Virus record (IMG/VR): IMGVR_UViG_3300032282_000251
Coordinates: 1 to 24,999 of that record
Reading direction: 5' to 3' (one strand)
Source: a virus
Length of the DNA stretch: 24,999 bases
How positions within the stretch are numbered: position 1 is the first letter of the stretch; the number at the start of each line of letters is the position of its first letter. Positions 6,191 through 15,836 of the stretch are shown piece by piece. Position numbers and translations under genes: made by a program. Below the pieces are notes generated by a model, which saw only the letters and a list, made by a program, of their open reading frames with translations, was not told where the DNA came from and searched no databases.

Positions 6191-8479
6191 CTAAATATGT
6201 CTGTTTGCAATTTCTAGAGCAGAAACGATAGCGTCGTCCTGGTGATCTAGCAAAGCTTCCGTGCCTTCGCCCTGGACCTTCTTTACCCGCTCCGCCTGCC
6301 GCACCAGCTTCTCAGCCATGTCGGCATGGTTCACAGCGCGACCACCGGAGGCGCGTCCAATGCGACCGCCTGCGGCTGCGATCTCTTTGCCTTCAAAGCC
6401 AGAAATGGCGCGCATGAGGTTTCTTACTGTGTCTAGACCGATTTCTTGATTTGGATCGACACCAAGTTTTTTTGCAACGGTTCTTATGTAATTTGAAGAA
6501 GATTCAGCAGAATTTTCAGCCCCAACAGGAGCGTATCTTTCTATTATTTTAGAAACGGTATTGTAGCCTCGGTTTATATAGCTCCCCAAAAGCTTTTCGA
6601 GAGCATTTGACCCGGCTTCAGGCGTTTCAAAAATAGCAAAAGTCCCGTCTGATCCTTTGTAGCCCGGTAAATCTTTGGCGAAAGAACCATCTTTGATGTT
6701 GCCGGGGTTATTGTTTCTAGCGTTTCGCGGTTCTGAGCTAAGAGCGGCAGAAGCTGTAGGAGTTGTAGGAGCTTCGCCTCCTTCACCAGGGCGCAATTGT
6801 TCAGCGGTGTATAACGCGCTTTTTGCAAGAGGAGAGTTAAGCTTACGACCCAACGCCCCAGTAGCATAATTGACTGCGCCTGTAATCTTTGGCGCTTGAA
6901 CAGCCATAGACCCAAGAGCGCCACCAATTGCGCCAAGAGGATGCCCTGCCAAAGCGTAACCGCCTACCCCTCCAAGTCCAGATGCAAGAGCTTCAAGCAT
7001 CCCTCTATGGCCTGACTGTGTCCACGGAGCTAAAGTTGCTCCAGCGATTTTATAAGCAAACTCAGGATTTTGTTTGCTCATCAAATCAATAAGTTTTTTC
7101 CCTTGAGGGCTTTTTTGTTTACGCAAAATTTTATTAACAGTAGCAAGAGCATCGGCTTTTCCAATTTGTCCAGAAATCAAACCTTTTTGAATACTGCTGA
7201 TTTCATTTAATGAGCTTTGGTACTTTTCCATATCATCAAGATACTCAGGGCTAATATCTCCGATAGCTTTTCGAGTGGCGTTGTAAACGCCGCCCATAGC
7301 CTGTCTGGCCTGATTGTTTGACTTGTAATCGTCAGACACATCCCAAAGAGCCTGTTTTAAATTATCAAACCCTTCAATTGTATGAGCGGCTTGATTTGAT
7401 TTCCACGAAGAGACAAGGCTCTCAGCTTTGTTCAAAGCTTCATTGGCAGAAGGAAACAAATTTGGATTGTTAATGTTCAAATACTGGACTTTTTTCCTAG
7501 CATCTATAAGTGCTTGATCAATACCATTAAAGCTTGGCGTTGCTTGACTAGCTGACCAACCAGCTTTTGAATTTAAGTAATCTTTGCTTGCCTGCGACTT
7601 AACGGAAGATAGCGTAGTTTGCGCTGTATCAAGAAGATCAGTAGGCGGAGCAGAGCCATTAAAATGGTATAAGAACGCTTTTCTTAAAGCGGGGTCTGAT
7701 GTCGATCCAGCTTTTTGGGCAATATCTAAAACATGAGATGGAACTTGCGCTGCTAATGCGCTTGAGTGTTTAGCTACAGCCGTTATGGGCTTTACAGCTA
7801 ACTTAGCCGTACCCAAAGCGGCTTGCACAGGATCAAGGTACTGAGCACTTTTAGCCGTAAGGGCTAAAGCTTTTTGAGCAAAGCTTCCAGTTTTAGCTGC
7901 TTTAGATAAAAGTCCTACTCCACCTGAAAATGGCAAAGATAAAATTGACAACAAACTAGCCGGGTCTTCCATCATTAGTTTTTTAATACCAGCGGAAGTA
8001 GTGAGTTTGGAAAACTCATGCCCCATAGCATCAGCTAATTCCTCGGTCTTTTGTTTTTCTTCTGGGTCTTGCTCAAAACCAAGAGCGCCCACGCCCTTTG
8101 AATAAAGACCCTTACCTATTTGCCCAAAAGCTTCAACTGTTTCTGGCAAATTTACAGTAAGAGCTTTAGCAGTATCTATAATTGCACGGCCAGAACTAGG
8201 CAGCAGTTGCTTGCCCATGACCTGTGTTGCCTTACCCCAAGTAGGCTCAGGCTCTTCTGCGCTGCCAGTAGACCTATTCAAACGAGCAATGATGGATGAT
8301 GTGGGAGCTTCTGCGGAAGCATCAGGCTCAACTAAAGTTTTTGTTTTACCTTTTTGATAAGCAGCCCAAATTGGGTCTGATTCTGCACTTTCTGATTCTG
8401 ATGATCCAAAAGAACCAAGTTTTCCGCCGCCTAATTGATATGCTTTATAAATAGGGTCTTCTGATAAATCGTTATTCAT
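6191..8479 (-). CDS. Large virion/ejection protein with peptidoglycan-hydrolase-like domain
   Basis: This 762-aa protein is mostly helical and Ala/Ser/Lys-rich, as internal virion ejection proteins are. The N-terminus carries two short repeats, 'DPIYKAYQ' (8-15) and 'DPIWAAYQ' (35-42). A Gly/Ala-rich hydrophobic stretch at about 495-530 could insert in a membrane. Residues about 587-695 match the phage muralytic domain that starts 'RNNNPGNI' and continues with 'FAIFETPEAGSNALEKLL', 'NTVSKIIERYAPVGAEN' and 'IRTVAKKLGV'. The C-terminal tail 'GRASGGRA' plus a helical 'LLDHQDDAIVSALEIA' is a conserved end seen in related phages. SD GAGAGG lies within the end of the upstream gene. Likely role: DNA ejection and local cell-wall opening. 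Confidence 0.75.
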   Translation of the reverse strand: MNNDLSEDPIYKAYQLGGGKLGSFGSSESESAESDPIWAAYQKGKTKTLVEPDASAEAPTSSIIARLNRSTGSAEEPEPTWGKATQVMGKQLLPSSGRAIIDTAKALTVNLPETVEAFGQIGKGLYSKGVGALGFEQDPEEKQKTEELADAMGHEFSKLTTSAGIKKLMMEDPASLLSILSLPFSGGVGLLSKAAKTGSFAQKALALTAKSAQYLDPVQAALGTAKLAVKPITAVAKHSSALAAQVPSHVLDIAQKAGSTSDPALRKAFLYHFNGSAPPTDLLDTAQTTLSSVKSQASKDYLNSKAGWSASQATPSFNGIDQALIDARKKVQYLNINNPNLFPSANEALNKAESLVSSWKSNQAAHTIEGFDNLKQALWDVSDDYKSNNQARQAMGGVYNATRKAIGDISPEYLDDMEKYQSSLNEISSIQKGLISGQIGKADALATVNKILRKQKSPQGKKLIDLMSKQNPEFAYKIAGATLAPWTQSGHRGMLEALASGLGGVGGYALAGHPLGAIGGALGSMAVQAPKITGAVNYATGALGRKLNSPLAKSALYTAEQLRPGEGGEAPTTPTASAALSSEPRNARNNNPGNIKDGSFAKDLPGYKGSDGTFAIFETPEAGSNALEKLLGSYINRGYNTVSKIIERYAPVGAENSAESSSNYIRTVAKKLGVDPNQEIGLDTVRNLMRAISGFEGKEIAAAGGRIGRASGGRAVNHADMAEKLVRQAERVKKVQGEGTEALLDHQDDAIVSALEIANRHI

Positions 8480-8481
8480 AG

Positions 8482-11400
8482 CTACTGCCTCTCAAAATAA
8501 CGAGACATGCCAGGGATGTACTTTATCCCGTTCTCTTCAGCTATTCTTTGAAAATTCATTTCAATTCGATCAGCTGTTCCTACTCCAGAAGTCAACGCCA
8601 CCATAAGATCAGGGTTTGTCATTATTCTTTTCAAAAATTCTTGTTCAGCCAAATATCTTGGGCGGTTGTCATCTTCAAATGCTTGTTGAGCATTGTAATA
8701 AGAATTAAGACCACCAGTCTTCTCGTTGTATTGATTTAGATGAGCTTGTCTGTCTTTTGCTTGTTGGTTTGTGACCATTAGCTGAGAAGCCAATTGTACC
8801 TGAGCCGCTGGAGTCATTTCGCCTTGAGGCAACGCGCCCATCATCGCTTGAAGAGCGCCTAAGCTGTTTTGGTCAACGTTGCTGGCAAGACCACTTCCCA
8901 TGAAAGCAGTATATTTATTAAACAAATCTTTTTGAGTATCGGATTCACCAACCGTTTCCTTAGAACCAAAGGCACGGAGAGTAGTATTTATTGCTCTTAC
9001 CAATTCTGCTCTTGCAGCAAACGCGGTGCCTGGGGCGTCTAATTTTTTACCAGCAATAGTTTTTGAAACTACTTTTGCCATTTCGTTTGTGTTTAAAGTA
9101 TTTTCAGCAGCCGCCAATCCGCTGCTTCTTACTTTTGTCATATAATCTTGAGAAGCTTTTTGCGCGACCTCTGGATTGACACCAAACACGGCCTGACCTT
9201 CTGCTTGAGCAGCTTTATTTGAAGCATTGCCCAGAAGATCAACTTTACCTGGAATTTGAACCGCTGTGGCTTCGGCACCTTGAGGAGCTTGAGTTCCAGG
9301 AGGAACAATAATGCCATATTGTTTTGCAAACTCGCTCCACTCTGGTGGTTTTTCTCCTGTCAAACTTGCTGTGTATTTGTATTTTATGAACGCGGCGCGA
9401 GCGGCTTCCATAGTTGAAACTTGTTTCGAAGCAACTTCTGCCGCTTGTTGTTGCAACCCTGGGACGGAAAGCGCGCCAGCAGCAGCACCACTTAGCAACG
9501 CCGCTGGCAGAAATTTTCCACCGCGACCATGTAGTGTAGTTTCAAGTCCTTTTGCTAAAGGAAGCATCCATGATTTATTTCTGCTAAACCAATCCCCATT
9601 TTTTCCAGCAACAACATTGGACAGATTACGAGCATCCGCAGGAGGCTGACTTTCAGCAGCTTGAGCAGGTGAGATAAGCCCTCCTATAACGGGGTCTTGT
9701 TTGACAGGGTCAGTGGCTGCTACTGGTTTAGGTTGGTTAGGAACATTTTCCATTGGGACAGGAGCAAGGCCATTACCTTGTGAAATTTTAATTTTAGGAA
9801 CTGCATCTACTGGCATAAACTCGCCGCTTACATCTCCGCGACCTAAATCTCTTGCGAAAGTACTACTGTCTTCTATAGAACCAGGATGTGTTCCATAGAC
9901 ACTTTTAACTGTATTTCCAAGAGATTTCCAAAATCTATTTACAAGATCGGGGTCTTTGCTTTCTTCTTCTGCGCGCTTAGTTAAATCAGCTTGATACGCT
10001 GCACGTTCCTCTGGAGTATATTCCTCTGGAACGGCGTTAGGATCGAATAAATTTGGAACGCCGCCGTCCAGGGCATACCCATGACGACCCGCTACGCCGC
10101 CGTTCTTTTTGGAGCTACTGTCATCGCTAAACAATGATAAGAGCGTTTGTAACCTTACAAGATCAGCAGCAGCCCCGCCGCCTCTGGTCGAGCTGCTTGA
10201 ATCAGCGCCTAACAATCCAGAGGAATCTTTCTGTTCTTCTTGCTGTGGAACATAAGAAGTGTCTGTTGCGTAGGGTAAACTACCGCCAGCAGCATAATGA
10301 GAAGAGCCAGCAACACCGCCGCGATATGACGCGGGTGCTTTTGTGGTCGTGGAGTTTTCATTTAAAAGAGCAAGTAATTTGTCATTAAAAGACGGCTCAG
10401 ATTTATCTCGTACATCAAATTTTGCATATTCCAACGGCCTCGGATTGGCAGGCACTAATCCAATTCCAAGCGGACCAGTCCCGCCGCCGACGCGGCTACC
10501 GGATTCTGCGGCAAACGGAAACATTGCCTTCTGCATTTGAATAATTTCAGCCAAAGCCTCTGGGCTATATGACCCGCCGTAAGCAAACCCCAGGCCAGCG
10601 TGTGCGGGCGATACTGCTCCGCCTTCAGACGAAGGCACTAGGCCACCGCTTTTACGTTCTATAGCTCCGCCGTGAGCTTTAGGGTTCCCCAGCAAATCGG
10701 TAGGCACTTCTTTTGTCGTTGTTGTTCCATACAACGGACCAAGTGTAGCCATTTGGTTCGTAAGGAACTGTGCGGTCTGGAACGGGTATCCTTGCTGTTG
10801 CAAGAATTGATTGTACAAAGCCTGTAGACCAGCTTGTTGGGTCTGCTGCTCTGCCGTACCCATACCCATTTGAGCCTGAGCGCCTGACAATTGATTTTGC
10901 AGTGCGCCGGTCCCCAAATTTGCAAGTTGCTGAGAAGTTCCCATGCCTTGCGAATAACCCTGCTGACCAAGAGCCGCCATTTGCCCTGCTGCCTGCTGTT
11001 GAGCAGCGCGGTTAGCTTGAGCGGCACCAAGCCCAACTCCTTGCTGTTGTTGAGCCGTAGATAAAGCTTGGCCGTATCCCTGGTTCATCAAACCAGAAAC
11101 TATTTGAGCCGTAGCCATGTTTTGCTGTTGTGCCAAATTGGCTTGAGCTATACGACCGCGATCACCACCAAAAGCTCCTGCGCCGATTTGATCTCCAACC
11201 AATGCAGATTGCTGTTGTTGCTGCTGCTGCTGAAGCGGTGCCAATGTGGACTGCACAACGCTATTCAGATACGGAGACATATATTGATTGATCTGTTGTG
11301 CGCCCAATTGTGATGGGTCAACACCCTGAGCGCCCGCTAAACCAAATTGAGCAGCTTGAGCTTGCAAAGGATTAGCGGCTTGCTGACCGGCATAAAGGCT

Positions 11401-11634
11401 CTGAACAGATTGATTGTAAAAAGGCTGATAACTGCCCTGGGCTGCATTTGTGTTCTGTATAGCGGCTTGCTGTGTCCCGGTTAGGCCAGCAACAAAAGCA
11501 TTAGGGTCGGTGCTGTATTGTTGGAACGGACGATTAGCTGCGGTTCGAGCGGCATCGGCGGCAGATGTGTACATTGCCTTTACATTTTCAGGCACTGAAA
11601 CATTAGAGGTACTTTGTGAAGTTTTGCCGCCCAT
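8482..11634 (-). CDS. Gln-rich internal virion / DNA-ejection-type protein
   Basis: This 1050-aa protein has an N-terminal third dominated by Gln and Ala, including a run of eight Gln at 135-142 and motifs 'INQYMSPYLNSVV' and 'GAGAFGGDRGRIAQA' that I know from ejection-type proteins of podovirus-like environmental phages. The middle (about 310-560) is low complexity with recurring Gly-Gly pieces such as 'RGGVAGSSHYAAGG' and 'NGGVAGRHGYALDGG'. The C-terminal third is helical. SD AGGAG precedes ATG 11634. With the next gene, two bases downstream, it forms a pair of large internal proteins, as in the ejectosomes of T7-like or P22-like phages. The assignment is by composition and position rather than a defined domain. 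Confidence 0.7.
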   Translation of the reverse strand: MGGKTSQSTSNVSVPENVKAMYTSAADAARTAANRPFQQYSTDPNAFVAGLTGTQQAAIQNTNAAQGSYQPFYNQSVQSLYAGQQAANPLQAQAAQFGLAGAQGVDPSQLGAQQINQYMSPYLNSVVQSTLAPLQQQQQQQQSALVGDQIGAGAFGGDRGRIAQANLAQQQNMATAQIVSGLMNQGYGQALSTAQQQQGVGLGAAQANRAAQQQAAGQMAALGQQGYSQGMGTSQQLANLGTGALQNQLSGAQAQMGMGTAEQQTQQAGLQALYNQFLQQQGYPFQTAQFLTNQMATLGPLYGTTTTKEVPTDLLGNPKAHGGAIERKSGGLVPSSEGGAVSPAHAGLGFAYGGSYSPEALAEIIQMQKAMFPFAAESGSRVGGGTGPLGIGLVPANPRPLEYAKFDVRDKSEPSFNDKLLALLNENSTTTKAPASYRGGVAGSSHYAAGGSLPYATDTSYVPQQEEQKDSSGLLGADSSSSTRGGGAAADLVRLQTLLSLFSDDSSSKKNGGVAGRHGYALDGGVPNLFDPNAVPEEYTPEERAAYQADLTKRAEEESKDPDLVNRFWKSLGNTVKSVYGTHPGSIEDSSTFARDLGRGDVSGEFMPVDAVPKIKISQGNGLAPVPMENVPNQPKPVAATDPVKQDPVIGGLISPAQAAESQPPADARNLSNVVAGKNGDWFSRNKSWMLPLAKGLETTLHGRGGKFLPAALLSGAAAGALSVPGLQQQAAEVASKQVSTMEAARAAFIKYKYTASLTGEKPPEWSEFAKQYGIIVPPGTQAPQGAEATAVQIPGKVDLLGNASNKAAQAEGQAVFGVNPEVAQKASQDYMTKVRSSGLAAAENTLNTNEMAKVVSKTIAGKKLDAPGTAFAARAELVRAINTTLRAFGSKETVGESDTQKDLFNKYTAFMGSGLASNVDQNSLGALQAMMGALPQGEMTPAAQVQLASQLMVTNQQAKDRQAHLNQYNEKTGGLNSYYNAQQAFEDDNRPRYLAEQEFLKRIMTNPDLMVALTSGVGTADRIEMNFQRIAEENGIKYIPGMSRYFERQ

Positions 11635-11644
11635 TTTAGTGCTC

Positions 11645-12127
11645 CTAGTGCGCTGTCTTTAAGGTAGACGCGCCGTATAAGAATAAAGCACCGCTAGGTT
11701 TGCCAAATTGTCTTTCGTACAATCTGACCTTACCTTCGGTCCTATGGTTGCTTAGAACGCCAATAATCAAAGGTACGCCAAGCTTGTCGGCAGCTTGTTT
11801 ACTAAACTCACATAAACGACGAGCGCGACCACCTTTTGCTGCGCGAAATTTAGGTTCAATAAAAACAAACTTTTCTTCAAGAACCGTATCATCCGAATAC
11901 CACATCTGACCGATTCTAAGAAGGACGGCTCCTTCGGCCTTTTCTCCAGGGTTCCCAATGATGCCCATCAAACCTTGGTGGCAATTCAAAGCGGACCATA
12001 TCTCTTGAAGAATTTTATTATTACTGGCGCTAACAAAAGCGTTTTCATCAAAAATCATTTTAGCAATATCCATCATGTCGTGGATATCGTCGGGCGTCCC
12101 AATTCGGATTTGTGTTTCAGTTTCCAT
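11645..12127 (-). CDS. GNAT-type acetyltransferase
   Basis: This 160-aa protein has the size and layout of a GNAT N-acetyltransferase: the opening 'IRIGTPDDIHDMMDIAKMIF', a central beta segment ('AVLLRIGQMWYSDD'), then 'VFIEPKFRAAKGGRARRLCE' (about residues 89-108), the acetyl-CoA-binding motif A (strand, Arg/Lys-x-Gly-Gly-x-Ala, helix), and 'LIIGVLSNHR'. The motif A Gly pair is present. Its ATG overlaps the preceding stop (TGATG, one base), so it is coupled to the basic virion protein. GNAT genes of this kind occur among structural genes of environmental phages; the substrate is unknown. Confidence 0.72.
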   Translation of the reverse strand: METETQIRIGTPDDIHDMMDIAKMIFDENAFVSASNNKILQEIWSALNCHQGLMGIIGNPGEKAEGAVLLRIGQMWYSDDTVLEEKFVFIEPKFRAAKGGRARRLCEFSKQAADKLGVPLIIGVLSNHRTEGKVRLYERQFGKPSGALFLYGASTLKTAH

Positions 12128-12894
12128 CAGTTTTTCTTTGGCCCCGGAAGGTTTTTCAATGTTTTTACGGTTTTTTTCCGCATCTGCAATACAAAGTGAT
12201 CAAGGATTTTATGGCCGTCATCCAGAGAGCCGCTTCCAATCTTAACAACGTCTCTGGGATGGATGACGTATTCGCCGCCTGCCGCCACAATGGGCACAGT
12301 ATTCACTTCTCCGCCTTCGGCTTTGCGAGGGGCCGGTGCCCCGTAGGGCAGGCCGCTTGCGCCGTAAGGTGTGCCGCTGCCGTAAAAGGGCTGCGAGAAG
12401 ATGTTCTTGGCGACCCTAAAGCCCGCCATGGTGTTGCCTTCGCCCATGGCCGAAATGATGTCAGCCGGGATCACATAAGACCCGCTGGCGACATGCATGG
12501 GAAGATGGTCGGTACGACCGGCAACGGGGCTATGGATAGGTCCTACATGGATTTTAGTGGCCTTGGGCGCACGAAAGGCTCGGGGCATGGCTGCTTGCTT
12601 CTTGGGGGAGAAGCTTAGCCCTCCGTGCGCTTTGGCGGTGCGGGCGGCATCTTCAAAGGATTGCGCTGTAGGCGCACCCTCTGTGCCGGGTTTCCGCATA
12701 CGTTCATGTGAGCCTTTTGCAATACGCTGTTGTTTGGCATGGATATTCGCGTAAAGACCGCCACCAGTAGCTCTAACTTGCCTTGCTGTGTTCAGAGCGG
12801 CGGCAATAGCCTGCTTCTGCGGATGCCCAGCCCGGATCATCTCGCTGATATTAGACGAGATCGTGTTTTGAGATTTTCCGTGTTTAAGGGGCAT
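12127..12894 (-). CDS. Conserved basic virion-associated protein with two 'YVI-P-D' repeats
   Basis: The 255-aa protein starts 'MPLKHGKSQNTISSNISEMI' and continues 'GHPQKQAIAAAL', an N-terminal pattern shared by many phage proteins of unknown function. The second half holds 'GPIHSPVAGRTDHLPMHV', 'SGSYVIPADIISAMGEGN' (138-154) and a similar 'AGGEYVIHPRDVVKIGSG' (205-222), which look like two copies of one beta-hairpin motif. The region 40-115 is basic and low complexity. ATG 12894 is chosen because GGAG lies six bases upstream; a GTG at 12924 has no SD. Genes of this type sit between neck and ejection genes in related phages, so a virion role is likely. The biochemical function is unknown. Confidence 0.72.
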   Translation of the reverse strand: MPLKHGKSQNTISSNISEMIRAGHPQKQAIAAALNTARQVRATGGGLYANIHAKQQRIAKGSHERMRKPGTEGAPTAQSFEDAARTAKAHGGLSFSPKKQAAMPRAFRAPKATKIHVGPIHSPVAGRTDHLPMHVASGSYVIPADIISAMGEGNTMAGFRVAKNIFSQPFYGSGTPYGASGLPYGAPAPRKAEGGEVNTVPIVAAGGEYVIHPRDVVKIGSGSLDDGHKILDHFVLQMRKKTVKTLKNLPGPKKN

Positions 12895-12960
12895 GTTTAG
12901 CTCCGAGAACAGCAAATTTATCACGGTATTAGTTAAAATAATAGGTAACGATAAGCTTGT

Positions 12961-13257
12961 TTACGGCCCCGTTGGTCCTGTAGGTCCTGTAGGTCCTGTA
13001 GGGCCATAGCCAGTAGGTCCTGTTGGGCCAATAGGACCACCAGAAGGCCCTGTGGGTCCTGTCGTTCCTGTCGGTCCTGTTGGGCCATAACCGGTAGGAC
13101 CTGTCGGCCCCAGCACTGCTGAAGCAGCGCCTGTCGGTCCTGTTGGGCCAACTATTATAACTGTAGAAGACGCAATGCCTTGGAACGTCGTGTTTATACC
13201 GTTTAGAGCAGTAACGATGTTCTTAGTGGCTGTTAATAGATCATCTAAGGAAGCCAT
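12961..13257 (-). CDS. Short collagen-like phage protein
   Basis: This 98-aa protein has an N-terminal helical part of about 35 residues ('[20 protein letters not shown]'), a type I know as a separate small protein in related phages. A Gly-x-y collagen-like tail from about residue 37 to the end then follows, almost all Gly-Pro-Thr, with breaks at 'GAASAVLG' and two 'GYGP' units. It stops inside the collagen run (final residues GPTGP) without any folded C-terminal cap, unlike the large fibre. Start ATG overlaps the preceding stop (TAATG), with GGGAGA upstream. A trimeric, thread-like attachment on the neck or tail is plausible. The gap 12895-12960 after it shows no gene. Confidence 0.72.
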   Translation of the reverse strand: MASLDDLLTATKNIVTALNGINTTFQGIASSTVIIVGPTGPTGAASAVLGPTGPTGYGPTGPTGTTGPTGPSGGPIGPTGPTGYGPTGPTGPTGPTGP

Positions 13258-15833
13258 TAAAATCTCCCATCTGGCTGTAGCCGGTACCTGATGTTACCAA
13301 GCCGCCAAAATGTGTTGATGTCGTTACTTTCGATCTTAACTGAAACTAAACGGCCACGGAAACGCGGAGTCAAAAACGTCGTAGCTTGGGTCATGGTAAA
13401 TGGCCCATAGGTTAAAGGTGTTTGACCAGCATAATCACAAACATAGAACGTCATTAAAACTGTTGCTGTTGGAGTCTGATAAGAAGCTCCACCATTGTCT
13501 TGACCATCAAAGAAGCCCCATCTCATATCAGGCCAAATTTGATCAACAAACATTTTTTCTGTGGCTTCAGTTAAGACAAAGAACCCAGTCTGAAAATAAG
13601 AGTTCATTGGCTGCGTATCAGCATTGAAGCAAGCCGTCTGAGTGGATTGCAAAAACTCATGCTGATAAATGTATTCAGAGCCAGATGAAGGGTCTTGCCC
13701 AGCGCCTATTGGCGCTCCAAGCACGGACTGATTGATCCATGCTGTTCTGCCAAGGGTGCCGTAGTCCCATTGCTGTAGATTTGCGTTGTACTTAACGTAA
13801 GCATTGATCTCTCCGCCATTACTAATGGTCGGGTAATACCAAGTAACTTCACCAAACCTAGAATTAGGAGCCACACGAATTTTCTGAAGATTTGTGGTGT
13901 CTAGGTCTTGGAAAATAACGTCCCATACTGGGCAGTAAATTACTGAAATTCCGTTGCCAGAAAGTTGATAAAACTGTGATTGGCTCATCCAAAAAACAGT
14001 TCCGTTCATTGAACAAGCCGCTTTTCTGGAAATTAGGCCGCAACCTGTGCCGATTTCGTTGAAGCTGTAGACATACGGTTGACCAATGTATTGCATGGCC
14101 CAGACAGCCAAATCAGTCCAAACCAGACCTTGTTGAGCGGACTGAAGGCATCCAACAATTTTTGATCCTTTTGGAATACGAAAAGAACCTGCTTGGTTCT
14201 GAACTTGTGCAATCCAAACGTTATAGTTTTCAACGTCGCACCAACGGATCAGAAGCGGGTCTTGAATACCGTTAAAGGTTGACCCCCAAGCAATGATTTG
14301 ACGTTGAGGCATTGCGACAAAAATGCCATCGTTTGAAATCGGAGCTTGAGGAATAATCGTAGCGTTCTGCTGATTAGAAGTGGGGTCCCAAGTATAAATT
14401 GGTCCGCCTGTACCATTTGTATTAACGGGGCTTGCGATTAAAATGCTGCCCCAGTTATCAAGAGACCAATCAGAAGCAGTTATGGGAGTTCCGGTAGGGC
14501 TTGCCGGTACAACACCAAACCCAAAAGAACCCGCTCCAAACGCACCTTCCCCAAAACCAACTCCCGCAAGCGGTTGAGATAAGCCAACATAATATTTGTA
14601 TCGAGCGTCCCCGCTGTTAAGTGGAGTTGGGTCTGTAGATGTCGCGTTGGCAATTGTACTGGCTTGGATAGTAAAGCTGTAACTGTTCAAAACAGATTGA
14701 ACAGTATAGTTCCCGTATAAAGTAATTCCGTTGAGCGTTAACGAAACTAAGAGCGGGAAAGTATCATCAACACCGTAACCATGACTTGGTAAAATTACAG
14801 TTACGGTAGAAACCCCGCTAACGGTTGAGAAAAGCGGTACAGTTCCATAGTCCTTTATGAGACCACCGGAAGTATATCCAGTAGAAAAAGTACTCGCATA
14901 TGAAAGAGAAGTTGTGTTTGAGGCAGTTACAATAAAAGAGCCGTTATAACCGTCAGGAACAACGCCCGTAACTGTAACGTAAGAACCTACTGCTGGAACG
15001 TTGGCAGCAGCAATTGCCGAAAATGTTAAAACTGCTGTGGTCCCATCCCCAGAAGCCCCGGTAACGGTAATGGTAGATGTTGTAAAAGTGGCGTTTTCAG
15101 GATTGCCAAGAGTGTCTCTAGCCACAATGCTGTAAGTCAATGAATTGATGGCCGTGCATTGATAAAGACCAAACAACACCAGTCCACCAACTGCAATTTG
15201 CGTAACGATATCAACAGAATCAGAATTAGAAATGTTGCTGGAATTTGTAATTGTACCAGGGGTTGTTTGAACCCCTGTAACGGTACTGGAAAAAGTAACT
15301 GATGTTGTCGTTGATGACGAAACAACATATGTGCCGTTATATCCTGAAGGGACAACTCCGCTGACTGTTATGCTGGTTCCAACTGCAAATATATGAGGCC
15401 CAGTAAACGTAAGCGTTGCAAATAATCCCGTTCCGCTTGCGGCAGTTGTTGTTTCTGTAAAGGTCCCACCATCTGTAATAATTACAACTGATGAACCTTG
15501 AACAGTTTCAACTTTTACTGAGACATTATCAGTAAAAGTTAATGGCGTAATAACGTTAATGCTTCCATTTGTAATAACGTCTAAAGACGCTTCTGCTCCA
15601 AGCGCAAGATGAGATGTGTCATTTATATCTGTCCAAGCCCAGAGACTGCGAACAATAGAACCTATCGCGTTAGGAAAAAACTTAAGCCACCCACCCAATT
15701 TTTGGGGTAGTCCAATGCCCTGAGCATCGGGGATAAAACGAATCAACTGCGAATATGAAATCGCCGCTTCGTTCAATGCTGGCGTTTTGTTTTGATTAAC
15801 GCCTGGGATAAGTTTTAAGGAAACATGGGGCAT
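13257..15833 (-). CDS. Large tail/neck protein, P22 gp10-like
   Basis: This 858-aa protein starts '[20 protein letters not shown]', with '[20 protein letters not shown]' and '[19 protein letters not shown]' following, an N-terminus I recognise from podovirus-like tail (DNA stabilisation, P22 gp10-like) proteins. The rest is beta-rich. Residues about 131-197 and 257-326 are two related Ig-like modules with the core '[13 protein letters not shown]' and '[13 protein letters not shown]'. The region 450-720 contains the expected beta-propeller-like repeats with Trp-rich strands ('[13 protein letters not shown]', '[14 protein letters not shown]'). SD AAGGGG lies in the end of the adaptor gene, three bases away. 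It probably plugs or extends the portal channel and anchors tail parts. Confidence 0.72.
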   Translation of the reverse strand: MPHVSLKLIPGVNQNKTPALNEAAISYSQLIRFIPDAQGIGLPQKLGGWLKFFPNAIGSIVRSLWAWTDINDTSHLALGAEASLDVITNGSINVITPLTFTDNVSVKVETVQGSSVVIITDGGTFTETTTAASGTGLFATLTFTGPHIFAVGTSITVSGVVPSGYNGTYVVSSSTTTSVTFSSTVTGVQTTPGTITNSSNISNSDSVDIVTQIAVGGLVLFGLYQCTAINSLTYSIVARDTLGNPENATFTTSTITVTGASGDGTTAVLTFSAIAAANVPAVGSYVTVTGVVPDGYNGSFIVTASNTTSLSYASTFSTGYTSGGLIKDYGTVPLFSTVSGVSTVTVILPSHGYGVDDTFPLLVSLTLNGITLYGNYTVQSVLNSYSFTIQASTIANATSTDPTPLNSGDARYKYYVGLSQPLAGVGFGEGAFGAGSFGFGVVPASPTGTPITASDWSLDNWGSILIASPVNTNGTGGPIYTWDPTSNQQNATIIPQAPISNDGIFVAMPQRQIIAWGSTFNGIQDPLLIRWCDVENYNVWIAQVQNQAGSFRIPKGSKIVGCLQSAQQGLVWTDLAVWAMQYIGQPYVYSFNEIGTGCGLISRKAACSMNGTVFWMSQSQFYQLSGNGISVIYCPVWDVIFQDLDTTNLQKIRVAPNSRFGEVTWYYPTISNGGEINAYVKYNANLQQWDYGTLGRTAWINQSVLGAPIGAGQDPSSGSEYIYQHEFLQSTQTACFNADTQPMNSYFQTGFFVLTEATEKMFVDQIWPDMRWGFFDGQDNGGASYQTPTATVLMTFYVCDYAGQTPLTYGPFTMTQATTFLTPRFRGRLVSVKIESNDINTFWRLGNIRYRLQPDGRF

Positions 15834-15836
15834 CGT

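Noticed and set aside
12933-13151. Alternative minus-strand frame through the short collagen-like gene, as evidence of a frameshift to a longer fibre
   Set aside because: It encodes a Gln/Leu/Asp-rich shadow of the repeats and soon ends; no folded domain follows in any frame, so a frameshifted fibre is not supported.
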